From contig NW_011887292.1 in the NCBI RefSeq assembly GCF_000151315.2, positions 3,060,063-3,124,062 on the forward strand: a DNA stretch of 64,000 nucleotides, given 5' to 3'. Source of the DNA: Capsaspora owczarzaki ATCC 30864 (lineage: Eukaryota; Opisthokonta; Filasterea). Both the position numbers and the translations under genes were made by a program. Positions 50,235 through 62,400 of this stretch are shown piece after piece (the stretch's first letter is position 1; each line of letters begins with the position of its first letter). Below the pieces are notes generated by a model. It was given only the letters and a program-made list of their open reading frames with translations, was not told where the DNA came from and did no database searches.

Positions 50235-51616
50235 ATGACGAACGGAACCTCCAGCAGTGGTGATTTCGAGCCCACCCCGGCCGAACTCTTCACCAACCCC
50301 TCCGATGGGTTTATCGCGATCGTCGCCATTGACTGCGCCGCATGGCTCTTTCTGCTCGGCGTGCACATTGTGAGCCTGGTCCGCCACTTCCGCACTCCCA
50401 ACTGCGAGAACCAGCGCTACCGCTCTGCCGTCCGCTTTGTCAACGGCGCACCCATGGTAAAGCGCAGCGCGCCTTTCGCTCGGTCCACGCCTCATCATCG
50501 CGATGACTCGACTCACTAAAACATTTTTCGCAATGCCCTGCAATGCCCTCTCCTGCTTGTCCCATTTGTGCAGTTCATGGGTACCGTTTCCTTGGCGTGC
50601 CTCTTCTTCCCTCGCGCAATGGTTTACCTGACCATGGTCCAGTCCGTGTAAGTGTGCTACATGTCGATCCTTTTTCTGCGTCGGAGAAAAAAAAATGTAC
50701 TCAATGTGTTTTTTGGCAATCGTGTCACAGCTACGAAGCGGCAAGCTTGTACTTCTTTTACCGGTCCATCTGCTCTCTGCTTGGTGAAGCTCCGCACATG
50801 CTCAAGGTGCTTTCGGCGTTGCCCGCCAAGAATTATTTCGCGGTGCCGCCATTCCGCGGTTGCTTCAAGGGCACTGGCGAATTTGTTATTGATGAGTAAG
50901 TTATATATTCGGCAGTGCACACGCGAGAGAGCTTTGAGTGGTGGTGGTGAGTTTTGAGTGGTGGGTGGTGGTGGAGCAAAGGGATTTGCAATGAAAATTC
51001 GAATCGGACAAGCGTTCAGACACTCACCGCTCATGGAACAATTGGCAGGTCCCACCTCGCCAAGATCCGCAGGGCTGTCTTGCAACTCTGCGTGGTCCGA
51101 CCCGTCATGTTGCTTGTTGCTGTGCTGATGCAGGCGTCCGGCAACTACGAGATTGGCGTCCTCAAGCTGAGCAATGGCTACTTCTGGGTGACCATAATCA
51201 ACACGATTTCTTTGATGATCACCATGTGGGCCCTGCTCGTCCTGCTGTTTGCCACGCGGTCCATTCTCGGCGAGTTCCACTTTGTCGCCAAGCTCGTGTG
51301 CATCAAGCTGGTCTTCCTCCTTTCCGTTGTGCAAAACCTGCTCCTGTCCATCCTTCACCGTGCCGGTGCCATCGAGGCCAACAGCATCTTTTCCAACACT
51401 GGTATGGCCGAGTCTTGGCTCAACTGGCTGTTGGTAATTGAGATGGCACTTCTCGCCGTCTTGTTCCTCCGGGCCTTCCCCACCTCCGAGTATGCTCTCG
51501 TCCCTGCCCCCGGCTCGCTCACGAACGCAGGGCAACTGGAACTGCAACGCCTCGCCGCCGGTTCCACCTCTCTGCTTGCCAACACCTCGGCTGGCGTTCG
51601 CGACGGGCGGGTTTAG
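50235..51616 (+). CDS. OST-alpha / TMEM184 family membrane protein, copy 1
   Basis: Exons 50235..50456, 50574..50647, 50731..50895 and 51049..51616 give 342 residues with phases 0, 2 and 2. About seven hydrophobic segments. Family phrases (Solute_trans_a, DUF300): FMGTVSLACLFFPRAMVYL, YEAASLYFFYRSICSLLGE, a CK/Cys-rich FRGCFKGTGEFVIDE loop, CVVRPVMLLVAVLMQASGNY, NTISLMITMWALLVLLFATR and KLVCIKLVFLLSVVQNLLLS. Animal OST-alpha (SLC51A) pairs with OST-beta to move bile acids and steroids; TMEM184 relatives have unclear roles. No OST-beta-like gene was seen nearby. The short hydrophilic C-tail contains a YALV motif that could act in sorting. Exons 2 and 3 have the same lengths and phases as in the neighbouring copy. 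Confidence 0.88.
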
Positions 51617-52404
51617 TGCACGACGGCGTTGGCCCCCCTTTTTTTTTGTGTGCCATGTCAATAAGCCATTGTTATCCCCATCATCATCGCTGTCTGTCTC
51701 AGTAGCCCTATGTATCGCTACTTGTTGAGTGAGCATGTGCAAGTGATTGTTTTTTAAGCAGAACATTGATCAGAATACAGTACAGTCCAGCGTTTTTTTT
51801 TTTTCTTTATTGTTTTTTTTTTTAAACAATCCGCAAGACCGAACATTCCCTCAAACCAAGTCAATCCCCACCTCCAACCAAGCTGTCTCAAGATGGTTCT
51901 CGTTGTTGGTTGTTGGATTGGCCCGATGAGCGTTCTGCTCGGCAATTGAAGTTTGTGGCATTTTCGCCTCGGTCGGACCCCCGACTCTTTCCATCGCTCG
52001 TGTTGGTGAAGTTGGATCAATCCGCTCGTATTTCGACTGCCAAATTCTCTCGCTTCTCAGGTGTCAAGTGGCGGGATTTGTTTACTTTGCGTTCATCGCT
52101 GGCACGCGCGCAGATTGCATTCCAACATCCATTTTTGATTTTTTTTTGGAGCGGTGGTTTTTGTTTCTTCTTTTTTCTTGTTGTTGTTGCTGGATTTCAT
52201 TGTCCTGCCTGTCAATCTATCTGGTTTGAATACGATACCACACAAGCTCGCAATGCTCACATCTGCACATCCGCTGTGAAGGGCGACTTTGTCTCGACTC
52301 TGCTGGTTTCTATTGTCTTCACTCTTTTTTTTTTTTTTTCCTTTATCTTTATTTATCTTTGTTTTTTTTTTCCCAATCCATTTCTAGTTGTTTGGAATCC
52401 GGCG
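51617..52404. other. Spacer between the two OST-alpha-family genes
   Basis: About 790 bp, T-rich toward its 3' end (runs near 52140, 52325 and 52365). No exon support. It holds the 3' end of copy 1 and the promoter of copy 2. Confidence 0.5.
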
Positions 52405-54425
52405 ATGCGGAACGGAACGAGCGGGGAGAGCGAGCCCTCTGTGAGGGAGCTGTTCGACCATCCCACGACCGTGTTTCTCGCGTTTGTCGGGGTTGACTGC
52501 GCGGCGTGGCTGCTGCTGCTGTGCGTGTTTGGCTGGAGCATTCTTCGTCACTGCCGGGCAGTCGCCCCCGCCAACGCCGCGTACAAGACAGCCATCTACT
52601 TTGTCATCTGCACACCCATGGTACGATTCACCCCCCCGCCCCAAGCAAAAGCGGACGGTTGGCCAAGCACAGTACAACCGCTTGTCTCCTTCCCGTTCGT
52701 TGGCCTCGCAGGCTCACCACATGAAAAGGGGGGAGCAAATAAGCGGGGAAGCGACCATCAAAAAACCGCAAAACAAAAAAACAAAAGAGCGAACGTTTTT
52801 TTTTTATTTTTTTTATTATTTTTTTTTTTTTTTGTTTTCTGCTTTCATCGACTGACTGACTCATTGCATGGTGATTGCGAGTCGCACGAACGAAACGAGA
52901 GTCGCACAAAAGTCACCAAAACAACAACCACCACCTGATGACGCTGTCACTGTGCGTGGTTGGGCTTTTCTCCATGTCGTGAACCGTTTCCATTCACCAG
53001 CGAAACGACGGCGGGTTTTTTCGCATCTTCCCTCCCCTTGTTTCGGACTTGCTTGTGCGATGGGTGTGCGAGTGTGCATGCTCATGTTTCTCCATTGTAC
53101 ACGCGACATGTCATCGAAGCGAGTGAGCGATGATGCGAGGGGGTCGAGTCCGAGTTGAAGCGGTGAATGCGAACAAACTGACCCATCTCGATCCCGCCTT
53201 ACTGCTGCTTGCCTCGCTGCTGCCGCCACTCCACAAACCGAAACGAAGCGCATGATGAGCACGACATCCACGCCCCATTCCTTTTTCAAGTTTTGCTGTG
53301 CTCATCGTTGCTTACTATGGCTCACCGATACACGCTCTCTCACGCCTCCTTCTTGTTGTTGTTTTTGTTTACTTTGTAGATCATGGCAACGCTTTCGCTC
53401 GCTTGCTTGTTCTTCCCAGAGGCAATGGTCGTCTCATCCATGGTCCAGTCAACGTATGTCGGTTGGTGGCTTTTTTTTTTTTTTTTTTTTTTTTTTGGGA
53501 GTTGCCTGTTCGCTCCAGGTGAAACTCAGGCCAGTTATTGACTCATCCGCTGCCTGTTTGTCTCCCAATTCGCAGATACGAAGCGGTCGCGTTGTGGAAG
53601 TTCTATGTGGCATTACGATGCTTGCTTGGAGACGTGCCACACATGCACAAGGTGCTCGGGGCGCTTCCACCAAAGAATTACTACTCGGTGCTCATTTTCA
53701 AGTTGTGTTGCTGGCATCACGGCAAATTTGTGATGGACGAGTAAGTGAGCAAGGCCCTTGAAGCGGGAAAAAGAAAAGAAAGACGAGAAACAAGCAGGCG
53801 GAAAGAGGAAAAAGGCATGAGGCAAACAACTTTGAATTCTGACTTGACGCTGCTGGATTTCGGCAGATCCCACTTCCGAACCTTGCGCTTGTGCGTCCTC
53901 CAAATTTGCATTGTGCGACCCGTTGTCTTGCTTGGGTCGGTCATTCTGTGGTCGTTTGGCTTGTACACGTACGGGAACTACTCCATGTCGAACGGATACC
54001 TCTACATCACAATCATCAACGCCACGTCCTTGCTTGTGACAATGTGGGCGCTGCTGGTCATCTTTTTCGCGACGCGTACCATCCTCGCCGACTTTAGGAT
54101 TGGCCTCAAGTTTACGGCCATCAAGCTCGTCTTCTTGCTCGCCATCGTGCAAAGCTTTGTCCTGTCCCTCTACAACAACGTGTTTGGGTTGAAGGGCAAC
54201 ATTTTCACGACGCACGACCAGGTCGAATCGTGGCTCAATTGGCTACTGGTCATTGAAATGTTCCTGCTGTCGCTCTTGTTTGCCAAGGCCTTCCCGGCCA
54301 GTGAATACGAGCATGTGCCAGAGCCAGGCTCGCTCTCATTATCCGCTCAAGACAGTGTGAACGGCTTCACCCGAGGTTCAGAACGGACACCTCTCATTGT
54401 TCGCGCACCTAAAGGCTTTGTCTAA
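52405..54425 (+). CDS. OST-alpha / TMEM184 family membrane protein, copy 2
   Basis: Exons 52405..52620, 53380..53453, 53576..53740 and 53867..54425 give 337 residues, with the same phases as copy 1 and identical lengths for exons 2 (74 bp) and 3 (165 bp). The proteins align along their whole length: VDCAAWLLLLCVFGWSIL, IMATLSLACLFFPEAMVVSS, YEAVALWKFYVALRCLLGDV, NYYSVLIFKLCCWHHGKFVM, CIVRPVVLLGSVILWSFGLY and TSLLVTMWALLVIFFATRTI. This points to a tandem duplication followed by clear divergence. Intron 1 has grown to about 760 bp (117 bp in copy 1) and intron 2 carries a T run of about 27. The C-tail keeps the SEYEHVPEPGS element equivalent to SEYALVPAPGS of copy 1, so this short cytosolic motif is under selection. 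Confidence 0.88.
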
Positions 54426-54749
54426 GCCAGGACTGTGCTTGTGTTCGCATTCTTGCTCGAATGATCAAGAGTGTCCACGACAAACAGAAAGTGTGCAGCA
54501 AGCGTTTTTATCCCCCCCCCTTCATTGTGAGATGCAGTTTTTTTTCGTTTTTTCATTTGCTAGTTGTTGTTGTTAATACAGAAAATACATCAATCATAAC
54601 TACTGCCGGTGTAATCCACGCAACGCTTGTCGCATTTCAGTTCCTCGGTATGGGGATCTGTGAGCACAGAAGCAACAAAGAAACCAAGGCCAAAATGAGC
54701 ACAACAGAACAGATATAGAATAGAAACCGAATAGCCTCAAAAAGCCATC
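54426..54749. other. Convergent spacer between OST-alpha copy 2 and the importin-family gene
   Basis: About 320 bp, A/T-rich, holding both 3' ends. No RNA gene seen. Confidence 0.55.
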
Positions 54750-57700
54750 TTACCGAGAAAGCACCTGCAGCACCTCCTGACGAGCTGCCTGGGCTTGTTC
54801 GAATCGAGCGTGCTCGGACATTGGCGTATCTTGGAGCATGTCAGTGGCCACGTTCGACACCAGGTTGGGGTCGATTTGCCCAAACACCTGGAGCACATGA
54901 ACAAGCGAGTTGATGCGCTTCTCGCTATTGCTGTGCTTGATACTGTCAAACAGGATGGCACGAATCATCGGCGGTGCAAACTGTGGGACGAGCTGCTGCA
55001 GCAGTGCCAATTGGACTTGCTGTTCGGCAGACAGCGCCAGTCCGTTGAGAGGGGCTTCCGCAAAGCTGGGATTCGAGTCAAACTCGAGCTCGTTCTCGCC
55101 AGGCACAGGGATGGCGGCGCGACGGTCTTGTCGCTGGGTATTGAACACTTCCACGACAAAGTGGGTGGCGGACTCGCACATCGTGTTGGAATCGGCAGAA
55201 ATGCACAGCGTGGAAATTTCGAGGGACGGCGTGAGCAAATCACACTGCAAAAAGAAGAGGGGCGCCCTGTCGACCAGCAATTCGAGCAGAGCAAACAGGC
55301 CAGCGCAGGTTTCGTGCTGGCCGTCGAGCGATTGGCGAAGCAGCGCAAACGTCACGGTGGCCACGTTGGCCACCATCGAGTACAGCGTATCGCGCACGCG
55401 ATCACGCTCTTCTTGCGGCATGGCTGCTGCGAGTGGATCGCTTGCAGGGAAGCCTTCGTCGCCCCGGAAGGAGCTCACGTCAGCAAAGGACTCGAGCAAG
55501 CGCTCGGCAAACCACAGGATTGAATAGTGGAACTGAGTTGCTGGAGTGTACAGGCTCACGACCAGTTGTGCCAAGTCGGGCAGCAGCGGCAGGCAGAGGG
55601 TGCCAGACGCACCGTTGCGGAAGAACTCGCCGAGCAACGAAATGGCCGAGTTCAGAGTATCAGCATCAAACGCAAACTGCGTCATGACATTCACAATATC
55701 AGCCCAAACCATTTGCAGCAGGCTGGGGAAGGGATGCGCGGCAGCGACGTCAATCGTGTGCCCTGCCAGCCGATTTTGGCGCTCGTGCCAGCTGCGCATG
55801 CTTGGGAATGGCTCGAGGATTTTCCGAATGCGATCCAAAAAGTGTTGGACTGTCAGCAGCGGATTGGCGACGTGAAGCTCGGATGCTTTGATGAAGCCTG
55901 CTCGCTGTTTGCGGTTGGACGTCTCAATGGCGCCTTGCGAAGCAACAGCCTGCGCCACGCAGTTTCGAAGGCCGACAAGCGTCACCTCGACAGCCTGTTG
56001 GATGGCCGGCAAGCATTCAGTGGCGGGCACTTGGCATACTGCCTGGCCGAAAGACTTGAAAATGTCCAAAAAGTCATCCGTATCGCGGAACGCCAGAGAC
56101 TCTGCATTGAGGACGAGTTGAAGGAGGTGGGGCATGAACATGGGGGCATACTCGCTGTCCAAGACCTCTGTAAAGCGATACAACGCGTATGCCGCGCGTT
56201 TGGTCACGTCCGGCTCTTGCTGTTGCAAGCCAGAGAGCAACGTCGTAAAGGCGGGCATCATGTAGGTGGGATGATTGGTGAGCCACTCGTTGGCGTTGCC
56301 AATGACGCGCATGATGGCTTTGCGCACGGACAGGGTGCGCAGGCAGGGTGGGATGTCTTCTTGCGTGACATCGACACAGAGCGCCATCAGGGTGTTGGCG
56401 AGCATCTTGTGCAGTGCTTGTGTCTCAGGATCGACGGGCTGGTTGGCCACCGGAGTGCGATCAAAGCTACCTGCGCGGCGGTAGAGCTCGCTGGCGATTT
56501 GCAGGGCGCCCTCCAGCTCTGTCCAGCTGTTTGTTTTGTAGGCGTTCTCAATGTACGGGAAACACGCTTCAACAAAAATGCGCGGCGAAAACTCTTCGAC
56601 AAACGCACGGACTAGCTTGCGGCAGGTCGAGCGCGTCGTGTCAAACACGTCGGTGACGCGTCCGTCCTCGAGAAGTGTTTCGTTGTACTCGTTCAGTTCG
56701 TTGGACTCTTCCTGAATCGTGCACATGCGAATAAAGATGCCGACCAGTTGCTGGAACCAAGGCTGGCACTCGCGTTCAATCTCGGCGAGGTCGATCTCTT
56801 CGTTGAAGGAGAAGTGCTTGCACCGCTCAATCAGCTGCTCCCAAAACTCAAACACGAGTTGGGCGTGCTTGTGTGCCGGATGCTGCGTCAAAAAGACCAT
56901 AATCTCGACAACATAGGCAAAGGGAGGGAGTGCAAACGGGAGCACATCATGCCACAGATGCAGGTACGACGTGGCGAACGAGACAAACACGGGTACAAGT
57001 CGCCCAGCGACCTGGAGCTTGTCTTCGCTGCTATCGTCTTCGGGGTTGGCCAGGTACTCTTGGATGAGTTGCTGGTAGAGCGGCAAAATGTTTTCCAACA
57101 GCCGCTTGCTCAGCACAGGAAAGAGAGTGTTGTGCGAGGCGCGCCAGGACTGGGTGAACAGGTTGGCCGCTGCTTCAGAAGCTGCAAGGCTCAAGTTGAA
57201 ATCTTGCGACAGCGCGTCGAATGGCGCCGTCAGCATGGTCGTCTGGAGAAGCTGATCGCAGCGGAAGATGCCCAACGCGACGGCCGCCGAGTAGGTCTTG
57301 AAGACAACTTCTTGCAGCGCAACGTTTGGCGCCACCATGCAGCCAAAAGTCATAGCCGCCTCCAAAAACGATAGGATGAGCAAGCCATCGTGCCGCAATG
57401 CTCGCGACATGCGGTCGCGGGTGGATCCATTGTGCCGCTGACACTCTTCAACAAACTCGCTGATGCACTTGCAAATGCCAGTCCACGCGACGAGACTGGG
57501 CGGGGCAGGCAGCTGCAGCTGTGCTTGCTGCTGTTGCTGTTCCAAGGCATACGCATGAAAGTCGAGGTCAAAGCGCTCGGAGGGTCCCGTCGGCTCGCCT
57601 TGCTGAGGGAGTGACGGATCTGGGGGGACGGAGGAAATGGTCATGGATTGCGTTCGAGCAAGGCTGGTGATGGCAAGCCGAACGAGATCGTTCCAGTTGG

Positions 57701-58240
57701 TGAGGCGAGCAGCAATGAGCGCGACAATCATGGCCAGCTGCGTGACGGTAGCCGAGTCGCCGCGCTCATCAAACAGCGCAATCCACGTCAGGACCACTTC
57801 TCGCAACTCGACAATCTGCTGCAGCTGTCCAGCGACGAGTTTGACGTCTTGCATCTGTGTGTAGGATTTGATACGTGTTCCAAGAGGGAGTCAGTTTGTC
57901 GGCGCCTGCTTTTGCGTTTTCGGTCTGAACAAAGACGAGAACTATTTTGAGTCACCTTTTTGCGCAAGAGCATCGCCGCGCCAGTAAAGATGCCTGCATC
58001 GAGTTGGCTATACGTGGCCGGGTCTTCGACGAGCTGGAGAATGCAGCGCGAGACTGCCCACCCATGGATCTGCAGCAGAGATTGGTCGAGAATGGCATGC
58101 AGTGAGCACATTGAAAGCAGATGCACGTCCCTGCCAACAACAAATTCAAGTAACGCGTTCATGCGACTGGGCCACTTCGACCAACCCTCAACCCTCCCCA
58201 ACCGTCGATCGTTTTGGGAGCTGAGAGTGCAGCGCCAAAC

Positions 58241-58280
<40 letters not shown>

Positions 58281-58868
58281 TGCAAGATGCATTGGAAAAA
58301 AAGAAAAAAAGAAAGAAAAGAAAAGGGACACGAACGCCGAGCTCGCTGCTCCAACCTCCGATGACGCACACTCACAACGTGATGGAGTCAAAGATGGTTG
58401 TTGGGAGATGGGAGAGAGAGAGGGAGAGAGAGAGAGACGAGCTGTCAAGAGCAACACACGCGCTCTTGCTCGAACGCTAGAGCTGCAGCCTGCCCCTCCC
58501 CGCCTCGCTCTTCCCACTCGGAGACCCATGTCGTAGGCTGCAGTCACAGTTGCACACACACGCATCAGACCGAGCGAGCGAGCACCGACACACCCCAAGC
58601 ACAACAACAGAAGGGTGTCCTGCCTTTTTGTTTCAAAAAGCCGTTTCTATTGTGTTTGCAGTCTGTTCCGTCTTCTCTGCCAAAAGGGCACTGTCGTTAT
58701 CCAAGATCCCGAACGTACCGAGTCTTGCAGCTCTCGAATCCACTTGGTGGCGTCCTGGAGGGAGATGTGCGCCGTGTTGCCGTACACTGAGATGTGGAAG
58801 ACAGCAATCGCTTCCTGGAGCGACGGCGGCTGGTTTGGATCCTTGCTCAGCTCGGGCAGGCGCTGCAT
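54750..58868 (-). CDS. Importin-beta family nuclear transport receptor (transportin-3 / importin-13-like)
   Basis: Three exons, complement join(54750..57854, 57956..58069, 58719..58868), join in phase 0 to 1122 residues. The N-terminus has importin-N features: SLQEAIAVFHISVYGN and DATKWIRELQDS, continuing IHGWAVSRCILQLVEDPATY and MQDVKLVAGQLQQIVELREV, then VTQLAMIVALIAARLTNW. The remainder is a chain of HEAT-like helical pairs (for example MMPAFTTLLSGLQQQEPDVT and KRAAYALYRFTEVL) without any enzymatic motif. The order and the VTQLAM.IA.LA...WND block resemble transportin-3 (SR-protein import) and importin-13. Length exceeds both (about 920-960), mainly through internal loops. Intron 1 (about 650 bp) has a 36-A run on the plus strand at 58242-58277. 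The subfamily call is tentative; the superfamily is firm. Confidence 0.7.
58242..58277 (+). repeat. 36-bp poly(A) run in intron 1 of the importin-family gene
   Basis: Longest homopolymer in the window, T-rich in the sense of the host gene. No upstream retroposon body or flanking target-site duplication was found. Confidence 0.7.
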
Positions 58869-59463
58869 CTTTTCTTTTTCCTCGTTTTGGTTAAGGTGCA
58901 GTTGGTAAGCTGGATAGAGGAGGGAGCGACGCAGAGGGGGAAGAGAAGGAGAGAAGAGAAAGCGGGTCTTGGATTCGAATGGCAGCACAAGTGAAACCGA
59001 GTTCGTTCCAAACAAAGAAAGCTCCGCCAATCGCCTCCGAAACAGGAAAAAGGAAGCGAGAAAGAGACTGGGCTCTCACACTCACACTGTGTAGGCGTCC
59101 AGCCTCCAATGAGTGCGTGTGAATAGCTTGTGGCATCGTTACCAGACGAGACCAAAGTACCTTCGACCAAGAAAGATTCCGACTTGGATCTAAAGCCAGC
59201 AAATTTTCTGCTTTTGCAGTAGATCCTTCCTTCCACCCGACAAAGAGGCAAAAACACTTGCAGCAAAAACCGTCACAGCTGTGTCGTGTTGCTCGTTGGC
59301 TTGCAGAGCCGAACAAACCACCGCAAGTCCTGTACACACAACCAACAAATCAGAGCAGCATCAGGTGCTTTGGTGGGAAACGCAGTCCCACTGAAGTGCT
59401 TTCGAGTCCGAATTTATCCATCAACACTCTTCTTTTTTGATTCTTCCCGCTGCCAAAATCGCA
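58869..59463. promoter_or_regulatory. Divergent spacer between the importin-family gene and the OpuAC receptor
   Basis: About 595 bp between head-to-head starts; must contain both promoters. No exon or repeat was recognised in it. Confidence 0.5.
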
Positions 59464-62400
59464 ATGTTCTTACAAATGCGAATCTTTGTTCTGACCCTGA
59501 CCATACTGGTTGTCGGCGCGTTGGCGACAGAGGCTGCGTACTCTGTCGGCTGCTTCCCCGCCAACGAGCGCCGTAAGGCTTACTCTTCACCCTGTCACCT
59601 TCCCCGCCCTGGTTGCCCCGAGTGCTGTCCTTACTTAACGCGAGTATTTTTGAAATCGCCGTGGGAGGATGTTGAGACCAAGGGGTGAGAAAAACATTCC
59701 AAAACCGAACAAACCGAGCGACACTTCACTTTCACTTTCGCCGAGCTCTCTCGCTCAGCAGAGAGTCTCCTCAAGGAGGGGGCTCGCTCGCACATGCACA
59801 CACGAACACACACCTCTCCATACTGTACGAGTGCTCTGCTTCAAGTGAGACGGAGGAAAGGCGTGCCCCGAACCAGCTGGTGTGAAACGAGTTCCCATCG
59901 TTGTGCAGGAAGTCGCAATTGGCAAAATTCCTTTGATTGTAACAAAATAATTGTTTTGGTTTCCCCCCTATCTGGAGTGCGAGAAACACTTTCATGGTGC
60001 CGTTGCCAACAAGTATTTCTCGCTGTTGAGAAAAACAACTCGAAAACAACAACAACAAACAACAAGCAATTCACAAGGTAGCGCACGAAAAAGACAGCAA
60101 TAAACCCGCTGATGCTTCGGTGTTTTAAGCAGCGCAACTGTTGCCAGACTCCACAACATGCAGGGGGTGAGGCGAGAGTATCGAGCAAAAGGGAGGTGCA
60201 ATGATCTCGTATGTGACTTCGACCGGCACTGTTATTGTTGCTATGTGTTGGCAAGGATCCAACACATCATCACAAATTACCAAAAAAACAACGAGTTCAC
60301 ACCAAGTTATCCGATAAGCAAACAAATAAACAAAACCATCAAAAACAACATGGAACAACGCCTAAACAAGGAGGCGCTCTAATTATGTGCTGACCTGCAT
60401 GATATTCCCGTCAACCAGTGCCCCTTCGTTCAGACCTGGAGACTATCAACATTGTGCACAACAACTGGACGACATCGCGCCTCAGCGCTGCCATTGCGAG
60501 GATCTTCCTTGAGGTTAGCATTTGTCTCGCAAACTTGTTTGCCCCCCCCCCCGCTTCCTGAGAAGATGTTTCGCTCATCGCGCGCAACAAACCTTACACA
60601 CAGGAAAAGCTTGGCTTTCGGACAACCGATACCGAGCTGGTCACCGAGCAAGAGGTGTTTGACCGTCTGCATCATGGCACGGCCGACATTTTCCTCGAAG
60701 CCAACCCAGTGGACGTTGGCGATCTTATCGAGCAATTCGTCACCGTGGAACGCAGCATCTTGGATGGTGAGTCGTTCAGTGGTCGAGCCGTGTGTGCTTC
60801 TCGGGGTGTGCTTCGCGAGAAAACTTGCATCCACTCACTGCCTCGCTGCCTCCAATCAATTTGACCAGTCGGCCCGCTCGGAGTTTACCAGGAGTTTGGA
60901 TGGTACATCCCCGATTACGTTTGGAATGTCAGCAACGTGCTGGATACATACACTGGCTTTTTGTAAGCGAGCAACGCGCAGCGTGTGTAACGCTTTTGTG
61001 CGTGCTTGTCTCACCGCGTTGGCCGCACTGTCATTGTTCATGTCATTAGCAGCGACGAGAGTGTCATTGCTTTGTTCCATCTGGATTCCGTGCCGGTCGA
61101 CTTTCAACTGGAGAACATCACTTTGATCTCGGCGTTCAAGTCCATCGACGACGTCATGGCTAGCGCCGCATGCAATTCAACCTTGAACGCGACCGTATCG
61201 GTGACCGACTGCAAAGCGGCTATCGAGGGTGTCATCACCTTCATGCGCAACGAGGCGCACTTGAACTTTGCCGACGACCTCGTCCCTTTGTGGACCATGC
61301 CCGATTCTTATGAGACCCTGGACGCCACCATCATCCGCAATCTTGGCTTGTCCATGGAAATCGTCGTCCCGATTCCCTCAAACCTCGACAAGACTCAGAC
61401 GGAAGAGGCCCTCGTTGAATTGCTTCGCGATTCGTACGCTGCCAGGAAGCCGTTCATTTCGTACTTTTGGGAGCCTCAATACCTCTTTTCACACGAGTCA
61501 CCTGTCAAGCTTCGTCGCGTACAGCTACCAGACTATGATGCTGACTATTGCAACATTTGTAAGTGATCCAAAGGCCCCAATGATAGGAAGGAGGGAGCAC
61601 TTGCGAAGATTACTCACTGTTCATCACAACAACCCTCCACGACAACAGCCAGCAGCAATTATCGGTGCGAGTATCAACCGAATGTAATGCGCAAGATGGT
61701 CTCGTCCAAGCTTCCTGCAAAGAATGAGATTGCGTTTGATCTGGCCAAAGTCCTGCACTACGATGAAAATGAGCTGGAGGACATGCTCGGTCGCATGGAG
61801 TATGATGGCATGTCTGTCGACCAAGCGGCTTGCAATTGGGTGCTCAACAACTTTGAGTCGATGGAGACACTGCTGCCCGATCCGTCTCGCCTTGTTACGC
61901 CCTCGGAGGTCAACGGCAGCTTGCGCATCGCCTTTGTCATTCTCGCCGCTCTGCTCATCGCCTTCTTCTGCGTTCTGGCTGCTGGTACCTTCCACTACCG
62001 CCGCGTTCGTGTGGTGCTGTCTGCAAGCCCCGTGTTCCTGATGCTGATGCTGCTTGGCGCTGCTTGGTCCATGTTCTGGGTCATTCTGCTCTACGACGAC
62101 GCGCCGACCGACGCGATCTGCATTGCTCGCATCTGGGCCCGCCATCTCGGCTTTAGCCTGGTGTTTGGCGCCCTTGCTCTCAAGACCTACCGCATTGCTG
62201 CCATCTTCAACGTGAAGGCCACCAAAAAGTCCCACCAGCTGACCAACGTTCGCCTTCTGGTCCGATTTGGTGAAATCAACCTCTACGTGTGCGCCTTCCT
62301 GCTGACGTGGACGGTGGCCGGCGCTCCCACAGCGACAACGCTGGTGTCTCACAACAACAGCTATGCCGTCTGCAGCATCACTTGGTGGGACAATGCCATG

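Noticed and set aside
58188-58607. Poly(A) run as the tail of a SINE or processed pseudogene
   Set aside because: No retroposon body, no internal promoter boxes and no target-site duplication were found; similar runs occur in many introns here.
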